Shown: piece after piece, positions 56,448 through 64,000 of the stretch
Layout of the letters: each line of letters starts with the position of its first letter
How positions within the stretch are numbered: position 1 is the first letter of the stretch
DNA from: Yoonia litorea
Lineage (GTDB): Bacteria > Pseudomonadota > Alphaproteobacteria > Rhodobacterales > Rhodobacteraceae
Reading direction: 5' to 3'
Length of the DNA: 64,000 nt
Assembly (NCBI RefSeq): GCF_900114675.1
Contig: NZ_FOZM01000001.1
Span: 1,054,001-1,118,000 of the forward strand
Notes under the pieces: model-generated
Databases searched by the model: none
What the model saw: the letters and a program-made list of their open reading frames with translations, nothing else
What the model was told of the DNA's origin: nothing
Program-made: the position numbers and the translations under genes

Positions 56448-56602
56448 GGGGTAATGTACTCTTCCAGGAAGGGCAGATAGGTCAACAGCGTCTCGCGCAT
56501 CAGTGCTTGCTCGCCGCTATCTGCATGGTTGACGTAGATGTAGTAAAAGGTTGCCGCAGATCCCAGAATGGCACCTAGCAAGACGGTCAGAAGAAACTTC
56601 AT
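56444..56602 (-). CDS. 52-residue single-helix membrane protein in the liv operon
   Basis: ATG at 56600-56602 to TGA at 56444-56446. The product is MKFLLTVLLGAILGSAATFY as signal-anchor, then a hydrophilic tail of about 30 residues ending in EEYITP. Its stop overlaps the livF GTG by 4 bases and it follows an AAGGGAAAAAGACAA leader, so it is surely translated with livF. No family is recognised. It is below the usual annotation length and may be missed by automatic callers. Confidence 0.65.
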   Translation of the reverse strand: MKFLLTVLLGAILGSAATFYYIYVNHADSGEQALMRETLLTYLPFLEEYITP

Positions 56603-56651
56603 TTGTCTTTTTCCCTTTCAGTTTGCCACGGCAGCGCCGTAGCGGTTGCGA

Positions 56652-57248
56652 TTACTTCACGATTGCGATGTGAGACAGAAACGCCGCGTGCAAGTCGCGG
56701 TGCCTGTCGGTGTATTGGGTCCCGATGGAAAAGGTCATAAGCTGCATGGTCCGGTTCGCCGAGGTCCGGATGCCATTGGCGTAGACCACATCAAGCCCGT
56801 CTATTTCGAACGCATAAACGATGGTTCTGATCGACTGGTTGGAGACACGCGTCCAATATGTCTCCATCACCTCGATATCCGCACGGCTGCCGCCGATCAC
56901 GAGGGCCGCATTCTCGATGACGGTGTTCAGCATCATGTCTTCGGTCAGACCATCCTTGATGCCCAGCTCCTCAATGATCATCTGCCCGTAGTGCCGGTCA
57001 TCATAGCGATAGGTCGCGGCCACATCCGCATTCGGGGGCAGGGTGCTTTCCCACCCAAGCCCCTCGCCGCAAAATTCGACATTTCGGGCGACCGTCTGAC
57101 AATTGCCGCTCGCCTCTTGCGAATATTCCCACGTCCCATCGGCATAGAGAACAGCCGCGCGACCATCGACAGATGTCTCTGCCACGACTTCCTGCGCGAG
57201 CGCCTGCCAGGGCAGGGCTGAAAGAATGACGGCAAACGCCAGCCGCAT
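56652..57248 (-). CDS. secreted protein of unknown function in the liv operon (198 residues)
   Basis: A 198-residue precursor with a signal peptide (cleaved near QALAQ-EV). The mature part opens with VDGRAAVLYADGTWEY, a strand pattern seen in SH3-like or pilus-type periplasmic domains, then has two cysteines (CQTVARNVEFC) and a mixed alpha/beta C-terminal region. Start at 57248 shares one base with the livG stop (TGATG), so it is coupled to livG. Function unknown; the operon suggests a periplasmic accessory role. Confidence 0.75.
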   Translation of the reverse strand: MRLAFAVILSALPWQALAQEVVAETSVDGRAAVLYADGTWEYSQEASGNCQTVARNVEFCGEGLGWESTLPPNADVAATYRYDDRHYGQMIIEELGIKDGLTEDMMLNTVIENAALVIGGSRADIEVMETYWTRVSNQSIRTIVYAFEIDGLDVVYANGIRTSANRTMQLMTFSIGTQYTDRHRDLHAAFLSHIAIVK

Positions 57249-58027
57249 CAGCCAACCATCTCTTTGTTTTTCAGACCGGTGCCAAGGTAGGCCTCGATCA
57301 CCTGCTCGTTGGCCTTGATTTCGTCCAACGTGCCCTCTGCAAGCACGCGCCCTTCAGCCATACAGATGACAGGGTCACACAAACGCCCGATGAAATCCAT
57401 GTCGTGTTCGATCACGACGAAGGTGTAATTGCGTTCCTGATTGAGGCGCAGGATCGCATCGCCAATCGTATTCAGAAGTGTGCGGTTCACACCTGCGCCA
57501 ACCTCGTCAAGAAAGACGATCCGCGCGTCCACCATCATCGTGCGGCCAAGCTCCAGCAGCTTCTTCTGCCCGCCAGAGAGGTTTCCTGCCTTTTCTTCTT
57601 TCAGGTGCTCGATTGTTAGGAACTCGATCACCTCATCGGCTTTCGCCAAGAGTGCGCGTTCCTCATCAGCGATCCGCTTACGGCCGAACCAAGTGTTCCA
57701 AAGCGTCTCACCCGATTGACCGCCTGGCACCATCATCAGGTTTTCACGCACGGTCATGGACGAAAACTCATGCGCGATCTGGAAAGTGCGCAGCAGCCCC
57801 TTGTGAAACAACTCATGTGGCGGCAAGCCGGTGATATCTTCGCCCGCCATCATCACCTTGCCGGAGGAAGGTTTAAGAACGCCTGCGATCACATTGAAAA
57901 GTGTCGTTTTTCCCGCGCCATTCGGTCCGATCAATCCGGTGATTGATCCCTCCTGAATAGTCAGCGTCGCCCCGTCGACGGCACGAAACCCGCCAAATTG
58001 CTTGACCACGTTGTCCACGACAATCAT
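57248..58027 (-). CDS. livG: branched-chain amino-acid ABC ATPase LivG
   Basis: ATPase of 259 residues: Walker A IGPNGAGKTTLFNVIAG near residue 35, signature LSGGQKKLLELGRTMM, Walker B IVFLDEVGAGVNRTL, and a C-terminal VICMAEGRVLAEGTLDEIK. The Walker B has Asp-Glu-Val in place of the usual Asp-Glu-Pro. It follows livK by 88 bases, which contain a terminator-like stem. Confidence 0.94.
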   Translation of the reverse strand: MIVVDNVVKQFGGFRAVDGATLTIQEGSITGLIGPNGAGKTTLFNVIAGVLKPSSGKVMMAGEDITGLPPHELFHKGLLRTFQIAHEFSSMTVRENLMMVPGGQSGETLWNTWFGRKRIADEERALLAKADEVIEFLTIEHLKEEKAGNLSGGQKKLLELGRTMMVDARIVFLDEVGAGVNRTLLNTIGDAILRLNQERNYTFVVIEHDMDFIGRLCDPVICMAEGRVLAEGTLDEIKANEQVIEAYLGTGLKNKEMVG

Positions 58028-58070
58028 GCCACTATCCCCTTACGCGCAGTCTGTCTGCGTCTTTTTAGCA

Positions 58071-58098
58071 AAACGGCGCGAGTGTCCCCGCGCCGTTT
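58071..58098 (-). terminator. attenuator-like hairpin between livK and livG
   Basis: AAACGGCGCG/CGCGCCGTTT is a perfect 10-bp stem with an 8-base loop just after the livK stop on the minus strand, followed by TGCTAAAAAG. It should raise livK mRNA relative to the downstream genes by partial termination or protection. Confidence 0.65.
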
Positions 58099-58115
58099 GA
58101 TCTTGTTCGTGCCGC

Positions 58116-59309
58116 TTAGCGGTAGTTGATGGTCGAGTAGACGCCGTCGGCGAACTCGATTTCCTGATAGTTACCAGCGGATTCACCTGGTCCGATCAGC
58201 TCAACAGCAGATGCACCAACATAGTCGATGTCTTCGCCAGCAGCGATCAGCTCAAGGCCACGGGCCAGTTCGCCAGGCAGGATTTCGATACCAGGTGCGT
58301 TTGCAACGTCAAAGACATGATCCTTGAACTCGGCAGGGTCCTTGGAACCAGCAGCCTGCATTGCCAGCATGATCAGCGCAGCGGCGTCATAGCTTTCTGG
58401 TGCAAATGCGCTTGTGCCGTCGAAACCGGCTTCTGCGGCCAGATCAACAAACATGGATGCACCAGCGTTGTCTGTTCCTGGATATGCACCGAACGATCCG
58501 TTCAGTTCAGCACCGAAGTTTTCGTTCAGAACCGCACCGACCATACCGTCTGGCAGGTAGAACGTGTCGAACGCACCGGTGTCGAGTGCGGAACGGATGA
58601 TACCGGAACCACCTTGGTCAACGTAACCGGCAACAACCAGCACTTCACCACCGGCAGAGGCCAGGGCACCAACTTCAGCAGAGTAGTCAGCCTTGCCGTC
58701 TTCGTGTGCAGCAGAGATTGTGACTGTGCCGCCAGCAGCTTCGAAAGCTGCCTGGAACGCATCTGCCAGACCCTTGCCGTAGTCGTTGTTGGTGTAGGTC
58801 AACGCAACTTCGCTCACATCACGGTCCTGCAGGATTTCTGTGATGATGACACCCTGACGGGCGTCGGACGGGGCTGTGCGGAAGAACAGACCGTCATCTT
58901 CGGCTGTCGAAAGACCTGGCGATGTCGCGGATGGCGAGATCATGACAACGCCGTTGGCGCGTGCCACGTTCTGCAAGATCGCACCGGTAACACCAGAACA
59001 GTCAGCGCCCATGATTGCGTCAACATTGTCGGATGTGACCAGACGCTCGGCTGCAGCAGTTGCAGCACCGGCATCGATACATGTGGAGTCACCGCGCACG
59101 GACGTCACAGTCGCACCGCCCAGCAGTGCGCCTGATTCGGTCACTTCTGCCATAGCAAGCTCAGCGCCGGCGCCCATTGCGGGCGTGATGGATTCCAGTG
59201 GACCAGTGAAGCCGAGGATCACACCGATCTTGACTTCGCTGTGGCCACCAGCCTGAACACCGCCAGCCATCATCGCGACCGCTGAGGTCGCCAAAAGTAG
59301 GTTCTTCAT
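58116..59309 (-). CDS. livK: branched-chain amino-acid (LIV-type) ABC binding protein
   Basis: A 397-residue periplasmic binding protein with signal peptide (cleaved near GGVQA-GG). The mature protein has the type I fold of the Leu/Ile/Val family: VKIGVILGFTGPLESITPAM, IMGADCSGVTGAILQNVARANGVVMISPSATSPGLS, and YTNNDYGKGLADAF. Cys-containing segments suggest one disulfide. The ribosome site GGGAG is strong. It heads the operon. The exact ligand among hydrophobic amino acids or related compounds is not certain. Confidence 0.92.
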   Translation of the reverse strand: MKNLLLATSAVAMMAGGVQAGGHSEVKIGVILGFTGPLESITPAMGAGAELAMAEVTESGALLGGATVTSVRGDSTCIDAGAATAAAERLVTSDNVDAIMGADCSGVTGAILQNVARANGVVMISPSATSPGLSTAEDDGLFFRTAPSDARQGVIITEILQDRDVSEVALTYTNNDYGKGLADAFQAAFEAAGGTVTISAAHEDGKADYSAEVGALASAGGEVLVVAGYVDQGGSGIIRSALDTGAFDTFYLPDGMVGAVLNENFGAELNGSFGAYPGTDNAGASMFVDLAAEAGFDGTSAFAPESYDAAALIMLAMQAAGSKDPAEFKDHVFDVANAPGIEILPGELARGLELIAAGEDIDYVGASAVELIGPGESAGNYQEIEFADGVYSTINYR

Positions 59310-59325
59310 ATTTTTCTCCCAAGTT

Positions 59326-59370
59326 GGATATTTTTATCCTGAGCGCAAATCTATCAGTCAGTTTCCAAAA
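59326..59370 (-). promoter_or_regulatory. two short hairpins in the livK leader
   Basis: GGATA-TTTT-TATCC (59326-59339) and TTTCC-AAAA-GGAAA (within 59350-59370) are perfect 5-bp dyads in the 199-base gap before livK. They may be operators for the adjacent GlxA-type regulator or parts of the mRNA leader. No other feature is seen in the gap. Confidence 0.25.
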
Positions 59371-59508
59371 GGAAAGTGCGTTTGCCACGACAAATGACCT
59401 GAAAGGCCCGTGCAAACAGGGAAATTTCCTTTCCCTAGGGGCAATCCGCAGAGAAAACCGTCGTCGTGCCGGAAATGGCGAACACGAGTGTTTTGCAGGT
59501 GAGACGCC

Positions 59509-60510
59509 TCAAACGGACAGACGTGCGCCATGACTGCCGCGTTCGCGATAGGGTGTCGTGTCATAGTGCGACCGGTAGCATTTGGAGAAATGCGACGGTG
59601 ACGCAAAGCCACAGGCAAGGGCCACATTGATGACGGTCATATCGGTCTGCATCAGCAGGTTGCGCGCCTTCTGAAGCCGCAATTCCATATAGTACCGTTT
59701 CGGACTACGCGACAGATAGCGCCTGAACAGCCGCTCAAGCTGGCGCGTGGACATGCCCACTTCTTTGGCAAGGATCGCAGGGCTGATCGGCTCCTCGATG
59801 TTCTGTTCCATCATCTGGATCACACGGCTGAGCTTTGGATGGCGCACACCGATCCGCGTCGGGATCGAAAGGCGCTGTGTGTCCTGATCGGTGCGGATTG
59901 CGGAATAGATCAACTGGTCCGCCACAGCATTCGCAAGCTCTTCACCGTGATCGTCCGCGATCAGTTTGATCATCAGATCGAGCGAGGCGGTACCGCCTGC
60001 GGTGGTGATGCGATTGCCATCGACGACAAAGACCGACTTTGTGAGTGTGACTTCCGGAAATTCCTCTGCAAAACTGTCCTGGTTTTCCCAGTGGATCGTG
60101 GCGCGCTTGTTGTCCAACAGGCCCGCCTTCGCCAGCGAATACCCGGCGGTGCAAAGCCCACCCATCGACGCTCCGCGACGGGCCTCGCGGCGGACCCAGT
60201 TGAGGATGCGCTTGGTCGTTGCGGCCTGAATGTCGATCCCGCCACATAGAATGATCGTGTCATCACGCTCGAGTTCAACCAGATCGCTATCCACCTTGAA
60301 GGCACAGCCGTTCGAGCAGACAGCCTCTTCACCACCCTCAGAGATGATCGTCCAGCGGTAGATCTGTTTGCCTGCGGTGCGGTTGGCAATCCTCAGGCTC
60401 TCAATGGCCGCTGCAAAGCACAGCATGGTGAAATTCTCCATCAGGAGAAAAACAAAGCGGCGCGGTTTTCCGGTGTGTTTGACATCGACGATGCTGGATT
60501 CTTGGGACAT
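59509..60510 (-). CDS. GlxA-type AraC family transcriptional regulator
   Basis: A 333-residue regulator with an N-terminal DJ-1/PfpI-like domain ([25 protein letters not shown]; the nucleophile-elbow region [16 protein letters not shown]) and a C-terminal AraC helix-turn-helix ([20 protein letters not shown], then [22 protein letters not shown]). This layout is shared with GbdR, CdhR and ArgR, which govern use of quaternary amines and amino acids. It is upstream of and in line with the liv operon, so it may control it. The aroG gene is divergent, 189 bases away. Confidence 0.9.
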   Translation of the reverse strand: MSQESSIVDVKHTGKPRRFVFLLMENFTMLCFAAAIESLRIANRTAGKQIYRWTIISEGGEEAVCSNGCAFKVDSDLVELERDDTIILCGGIDIQAATTKRILNWVRREARRGASMGGLCTAGYSLAKAGLLDNKRATIHWENQDSFAEEFPEVTLTKSVFVVDGNRITTAGGTASLDLMIKLIADDHGEELANAVADQLIYSAIRTDQDTQRLSIPTRIGVRHPKLSRVIQMMEQNIEEPISPAILAKEVGMSTRQLERLFRRYLSRSPKRYYMELRLQKARNLLMQTDMTVINVALACGFASPSHFSKCYRSHYDTTPYRERGSHGARLSV

Positions 60511-60546
60511 GGGCGAGACTTTAAAACGTATTGCCGAAAGACCTCA

Positions 60547-60567
60547 GCAGGTTTGTTTGACACCTGC
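60547..60567. promoter_or_regulatory. inverted repeat in the glxA-type/aroG divergent gap
   Basis: GCAGGT-N9-ACCTGC is a perfect 6-bp dyad. It overlaps a TTGACA on the plus strand, so it could be an operator for the divergent pair. The rest of the 189-base gap contains no gene. Confidence 0.3.
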
Positions 60568-60699
60568 AAGACAGAATGTCGTTTTCGGGATAGTTTTCTG
60601 AGGCCGCAGCAGAGGCGTTTTTGCCATTGGCCCCGGACTGGCAGCGCGGTATACGCAAGGCCTGATAACGCTAACCACATCCTGATATGGAGCAAGACG

Positions 60700-62070
60700 A
60701 TGACTGACTGGCAAAAATCTGACTGGCGCAAAAAGCCACGGGTTCAGATGCCTGAGTATACCGACGCAGCCGCACTGAACGCTGTCGAGGCCCGTCTTGC
60801 CAGCTATCCACCGCTGGTTTTTGCAGGCGAGGCCCGCAACCTCAAAGCGGAACTTGCCGCAGTCAGCCGCGGGGAAGCCTTCCTATTGCAAGGTGGTGAT
60901 TGCGCCGAAAGCTTCGCTGAGTTTTCAGCCGACAGCATCCGCGACACCTTCAAGGTGATGCTGCAAATGGCGATGGTCCTGACCTACGGTGCCAAAGTGC
61001 CAGTGGTCAAAGTGGGCCGGATGGCGGGCCAGATGGCCAAGCCGCGCTCTGCGCCGACAGAGACAGTGGATGGCGTGGAACTGCCAAGCTATCGCGGTGA
61101 CATCATCAACGGTTTCGACTTCACCGAAGCAAGCCGCGTCCCTGATCCCGAGCGGATGCTGCAGGCCTACCTGCAGGCGGCTGCAACGCTGAACCTGTTG
61201 CGTGCTTTCTCCACAGGTGGTTTCGCCAATGTGCATGAGGTCCACAAATGGACCCTTGGCTTTACCGATCAGAACGAGGTGAAGAAATACTCCGACATGG
61301 CGGCCCGCATCAGCGACACGCTGGATTTCATGGAAGCCGCCGGTCTGACAACCGACACCAATCACGAATTGCAGACGGTTGATTTCTACACCAGCCACGA
61401 AGCGCTTTTGCTGGAATACGAAGAGGCGCTCTGCCGTCTGGATTCGACATCCGGCAAATGGTTGGCAGGTTCCGGTCACATGATCTGGATCGGTGACCGC
61501 ACACGCCAGCCTGACGGTGCGCATGTCGAGTTCTGCAAAGGTGTTCAGAACCCCATCGGGCTCAAGTGTGGTCCATCGATGACCTCAGGCCACCTGAAGT
61601 CGCTGATGGCGTCTCTCAACCCCAACAACGAGGCTGGCCGTCTGACGCTCATCGCGCGCTTCGGGGCAGGGTCCGTGGGCGAGCATCTGCCGCGCCTGAT
61701 CAAGGCTGTCGAGGAAGAAGGTGCAAAAGTTGTCTGGACCTGCGACGCGATGCACGGGAACACGATCAAGTCCTCCTCCGGTTATAAGACACGGCCTTTC
61801 GAAAGCGTGCTGCGTGAGGTGAAGGAATTCTTCGCCATCCACAATGCCGAAGGCACGATCCCTGGCGGCGTCCACTTCGAGATGACCGGCAAGGACGTCA
61901 CCGAATGCACCGGTGGTGTGCGGGCTGTAACGGATGAGGATCTTTCTGATCGCTACCACACGGCCTGTGATCCGCGCCTCAATGCGTCTCAGTCGCTTGA
62001 ACTGGCTTTCCTTGTCGCCGAGGAACTCTCGGCGCGCCGCAGCGCAATGGCGCAGGCCAAGGCGGGCTGA
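60700..62070 (+). CDS. aroG: class II (plant-type) DAHP synthase
   Basis: Makes 3-deoxy-arabino-heptulosonate 7-phosphate from PEP and erythrose 4-phosphate, the first shikimate step. The 456-residue protein has the class II features [25 protein letters not shown], then [32 protein letters not shown], and [16 protein letters not shown]. The frame extends to 60475, but the ATG at 60700 follows GGAGCAAGACG and gives the normal N-terminus [10 protein letters not shown]. Its stop lies directly against the stop of the convergent PAS gene. Confidence 0.96.
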   Translation: MTDWQKSDWRKKPRVQMPEYTDAAALNAVEARLASYPPLVFAGEARNLKAELAAVSRGEAFLLQGGDCAESFAEFSADSIRDTFKVMLQMAMVLTYGAKVPVVKVGRMAGQMAKPRSAPTETVDGVELPSYRGDIINGFDFTEASRVPDPERMLQAYLQAAATLNLLRAFSTGGFANVHEVHKWTLGFTDQNEVKKYSDMAARISDTLDFMEAAGLTTDTNHELQTVDFYTSHEALLLEYEEALCRLDSTSGKWLAGSGHMIWIGDRTRQPDGAHVEFCKGVQNPIGLKCGPSMTSGHLKSLMASLNPNNEAGRLTLIARFGAGSVGEHLPRLIKAVEEEGAKVVWTCDAMHGNTIKSSSGYKTRPFESVLREVKEFFAIHNAEGTIPGGVHFEMTGKDVTECTGGVRAVTDEDLSDRYHTACDPRLNASQSLELAFLVAEELSARRSAMAQAKAG

Positions 62071-62721
62071 TCAGCCGTTATTGACCACTAGTTTGAGGGC
62101 CGGACGCGATGGCGTGTCCGGCCCTTTTTCGATGCGGTCCGGCGGGGTGTTCAGCAGTGTCATCACAGGACGCTTGGGCCCAAGCGGGTCAACCCGCGTT
62201 GCCTGATCCAAAGCGATCCGGAACCGCCGCGGTCTGCGCGAGGCATGATCGCCGGTGACAAATGCGCCGAGCAGACGTGTCGTTTCGCCTGCCGTATCCC
62301 GCATCGGTAAAAGAAGCAGCGCGCCAGACAGACCGGGTCGCAAAACACCGCCATCCGACACCAGCGGCAAGCCGACTATCGCCGGGTCGGCGAATGCGGC
62401 CTCCGTCAGTTCACGCAAGTCGTCATGGGTCTGCTGCTGAAAAAGGGTTGAGAATGGCATCCCGCGCGGGTCCATTTTCAACAGATCATGGATGCGCTGG
62501 CCCGCCACTCGGAACCGGGCGGTTCCCGCGGCAACCCTTTGCAGGATGAAAGCGTGCGGCAAGACGCTCTCGATTGCGGAAGGATTCATGGCGATGCGCT
62601 GCGGGACGGTTTCGGTTTTCCGCAAGCTCTGCCAATAACGCTCCAGCGCCACAAGATGCGGGTGATCCAATGGGATCGCTTCCGGTGCTGGTTTTTGCGT
62701 CGTTTCGTCATTGCTCTGCAT
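62071..62721 (-). CDS. PAS domain protein (PAS_5/DUF1457 family)
   Basis: A 216-residue cytoplasmic protein. Residues about 20-115 fit the PAS_5 family: LVALERYWQSLRKTETVPQRIAMNP, SVLPHAFILQRVAAGTARFRVAGQRIHDLLKMDPRGMPFSTLF. The rest is variable and ends PALKLVVNNG. The ATG at 62721 (MQSNDETT) has GGAGGAGATGACGAC in front and is preferred over 62742. Signal input and output partners are unknown. A CtrA-type box lies upstream in the 185-base divergent gap with yicC. Confidence 0.75.
   Translation of the reverse strand: MQSNDETTQKPAPEAIPLDHPHLVALERYWQSLRKTETVPQRIAMNPSAIESVLPHAFILQRVAAGTARFRVAGQRIHDLLKMDPRGMPFSTLFQQQTHDDLRELTEAAFADPAIVGLPLVSDGGVLRPGLSGALLLLPMRDTAGETTRLLGAFVTGDHASRRPRRFRIALDQATRVDPLGPKRPVMTLLNTPPDRIEKGPDTPSRPALKLVVNNG
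62097..62129 (+). terminator. aroG terminator inside the PAS gene
   Basis: GGGCCGGAC/GTCCGGCCC (9 bp, extended by inner pairs, loop ATGG) is followed by TTTTT at 62125-62129. It ends plus-strand aroG transcription 27 bases past the aroG stop, while the same bases encode the C-terminal part of the PAS protein on the other strand. Confidence 0.75.
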
Positions 62722-62806
62722 GTCGTCATCTCCTCCGGCCAATGCCTTCCGGCAATCAGCACAATTTTCGCGTTAGGAGTTTTTTAACATCTCTTAGAGC
62801 GCCATT

Positions 62807-62827
62807 CATTTAACAAAGCGTTAAATG
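62807..62827. promoter_or_regulatory. perfect CtrA-type box between the PAS gene and yicC
   Basis: TTAA at 62810-62813 and TTAA at 62821-62824 are separated by exactly seven bases, and both lie in the 8-bp inverted repeat CATTTAAC-AAAGC-GTTAAATG (62807-62827). A further GGTTAAT and an upstream TTTTAACAT give several TTAA motifs in about 60 bases in a GC-rich genome. The TTAA-N7-TTAA arrangement is the CtrA consensus known from Caulobacter and used in Rhodobacterales. The site is about 86 bases upstream of the PAS start and 80 bases upstream of the yicC start. Confidence 0.55.
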
Positions 62828-62906
62828 GTTAATGCCACACCGCGCCCTTGCCCCCCCTGATGGTTTTCCAGTAGGTGCAGACGAGGCTGCAAATACAGAG
62901 GTGCCG

Positions 62907-63797
62907 ATGACCCATTCCATGACCGCTTTCGCCAGCAAAACCGGCCATCTGGGATCGGTGTCATGGGTCTGGGAAATGCGCGGGGTCAATGCGCGGGGGC
63001 TGGATCTGCGTTTGCGTTTGCCTGACAGCATTGAGGGGCTGGAACCTGCGTTGCGCAAGGCGCTCACGGCGCAACTGTCGCGGGGGAATGTGACGGTGAA
63101 CCTGCGTCTGACACGCACCGAAGAAGCGCAGCCGCTCAGCCTTGATGCCGCACAGCTTGATACGGTGTTGCAGGCGCTCGATCAGATACAGGAACGGGCG
63201 TTCGCGATGGGCGTGACACTCGGCCAACCCACAGCAGCCGATGTGTTGTCACAGCGCGGTGTCCTCGTGGCTGCCCGCAACGACGACCAGACCGAGGCTT
63301 TGGCTCAGGCCCTCATGGCCGAGATTGCGCCGCTTGTCGCCGAGTTTGTCGCGATGCGGGCGACGGAAGGTGCCGCGCTCGCAGAGATCATCTCGCGCCA
63401 GCTTGATGAGATTGAAAGGTTGACCCACGCCGCAGATGCCGCCGCCCAAGCCCGCGCGCCACAGACCAAAGCCGCACTGACAACAGCGATGCAGCGCGTC
63501 CTCGAAGAAGTCGCTGACTTGGACGAAGCGCGTCTGGCGCAGGAACTGGCCGTGCTGGCCGTGAAGTCGGATGTGACCGAAGAAATCGACCGCCTTAAGG
63601 CCCATGTCGCAGCAGCACGCGATCTTTTGGCACAGGACAAACCGGCGGGGCGCAAGCTTGATTTTCTGGCACAGGAATTCAATCGTGAGGCCAATACACT
63701 GTGTTCAAAAGCGCAAGCAACAGACCTCACGGCAATTGGTCTTGATCTGAAAGCCGTGATCGACCAGATGCGCGAGCAAATCCAGAACGTGGAGTGA
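62907..63797 (+). CDS. yicC: YicC family endoribonuclease-type protein
   Basis: YicC proteins act on RNA, including small-RNA turnover in E. coli. The 296-residue protein has the family N-terminus [39 protein letters not shown], and the C-terminal [19 protein letters not shown] with [20 protein letters not shown]. The ATG at 62907 is preferred to the upstream one at 62832 since family members begin MxxSMT. It is followed by gmk after 5 bases, the common yicC-gmk arrangement. Confidence 0.95.
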   Translation: MTHSMTAFASKTGHLGSVSWVWEMRGVNARGLDLRLRLPDSIEGLEPALRKALTAQLSRGNVTVNLRLTRTEEAQPLSLDAAQLDTVLQALDQIQERAFAMGVTLGQPTAADVLSQRGVLVAARNDDQTEALAQALMAEIAPLVAEFVAMRATEGAALAEIISRQLDEIERLTHAADAAAQARAPQTKAALTTAMQRVLEEVADLDEARLAQELAVLAVKSDVTEEIDRLKAHVAAARDLLAQDKPAGRKLDFLAQEFNREANTLCSKAQATDLTAIGLDLKAVIDQMREQIQNVE

Positions 63798-63802
63798 CCC
63801 AG

Positions 63803-64000
63803 ATGAGCCGACGCGGGCTATTGATCATTCTTTCATCGCCAAGTGGCGCTGGAAAATCGACCCTGGCCAAACGGCTCAGGCAATGGGACGACACCTTGCG
63901 CTTTTCGGTCTCGGCCACAACGCGTCTGCCGCGGGCAGGCGAGACTGACGGCAAAGACTACTATTTTGTGTCGCAAGACGAATTTGCCGGCATGGTGGCG
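63803..64000 (+). CDS. gmk: guanylate kinase (3' end beyond window)
   Basis: The first 66 codons are present. The protein starts [20 protein letters not shown], with the P-loop typical of Gmk, then [24 protein letters not shown], the GMP-binding region. Gmk phosphorylates GMP to GDP. The frame is open at the right edge. It follows yicC by 5 bases. Confidence 0.94.
   Translation, partial: MSRRGLLIILSSPSGAGKSTLAKRLRQWDDTLRFSVSATTRLPRAGETDGKDYYFVSQDEFAGMVA

Noticed and set aside
58317-59135. Plus-strand frame of 272 codons rich in Cys and Val
   Set aside because: Antisense to livK and without coding character.
60475-60699. N-terminal extension of the DAHP synthase by 75 residues
   Set aside because: It overlaps the start of the divergent regulator, lacks family similarity, and the ATG at 60700 has a good ribosome site.
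1-64000. tRNA or rRNA genes, CRISPR arrays, insertion sequences, prophage, toxin-antitoxin or defence genes
   Set aside because: None was seen on reading both strands; gaps are short and gene order is conserved backbone.

Overview
The window is ordinary chromosomal backbone of an alphaproteobacterium of the Rhodobacterales, most likely the marine roseobacter group. The evidence is gene order and content: pyrH-frr-uppS-cdsA-dxr-rseP-bamA-skp-fabZ-lpxA-lpxI-lpxB; a fused ispDF divergent from dusB-ntrB-ntrC-ntrY-ntrX-trkA-trkH-hfq-hflX; DUF6477/DUF6456 proteins typical of Rhodobacterales; a non-pyrrolysine MttB-family methyltransferase; and lpxI in place of lpxH. A genus cannot be named safely; Yoonia/Loktanella-like organisms would fit. 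I see no tRNA or rRNA gene, insertion sequence, prophage, CRISPR array, plasmid origin or defence island. No gap between genes exceeds about 250 bases.

Layout. 1-8.3 kb (minus strand): a membrane protein of the DUF1206 type (cut by the window edge), then a peptide/opine-type ABC importer (fused double ATPase, two enlarged permeases, Tat-exported binding protein) with an AraC regulator upstream. 8.3-21.2 kb: miaA, then a ten-gene plus-strand run from undecaprenyl diphosphate, phospholipid, isoprenoid and outer-membrane assembly to lipid A, preceded by pyrH and frr. 21.2-34.4 kb: a mixed region with two EamA transporters, a FadL-like porin, a probable inactive zinc peptidase, guaA, a small outer-membrane barrel, an MttB homologue, the DUF6477/DUF6456 pair, lipA, two c-type cytochromes, hpt and a Coq10/RatA protein. 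34.4-50.6 kb: amt, pncC-pgpA-ispDF, then dusB-ntrBC-ntrYX-trkAH-hfq-hflX and a PlsC-like acyltransferase. 50.6-60.5 kb (minus strand): a LIV-type amino-acid importer operon carrying three uncharacterised small envelope proteins and ending in a penicillin-acylase-family hydrolase, with a GlxA-type regulator upstream. 60.7-64 kb: class II DAHP synthase, a PAS_5 protein, yicC and the start of gmk.

How the parts work together. The lipid A/BamA block is translationally coupled through 1-4 nt start/stop overlaps. The Ntr block joins nitrogen sensing to potassium uptake and Hfq. The LIV operon places a periplasmic N-acyl hydrolase in the same transcript as an amino-acid importer, which suggests de-acylation followed by uptake.

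Nothing here is a clearly new multi-gene system. The observations most worth following are: the accessory genes and acylase in the LIV operon; two enzymes with a missing catalytic residue (a metallopeptidase homologue with HVYGH for HExxH, and a PlsC-like protein with NE-P-S-x-x-D for NHxSxxD); an NtrC lacking the sigma-54 contact loop; and a perfect TTAA-N7-TTAA CtrA-type box upstream of the PAS_5 gene.
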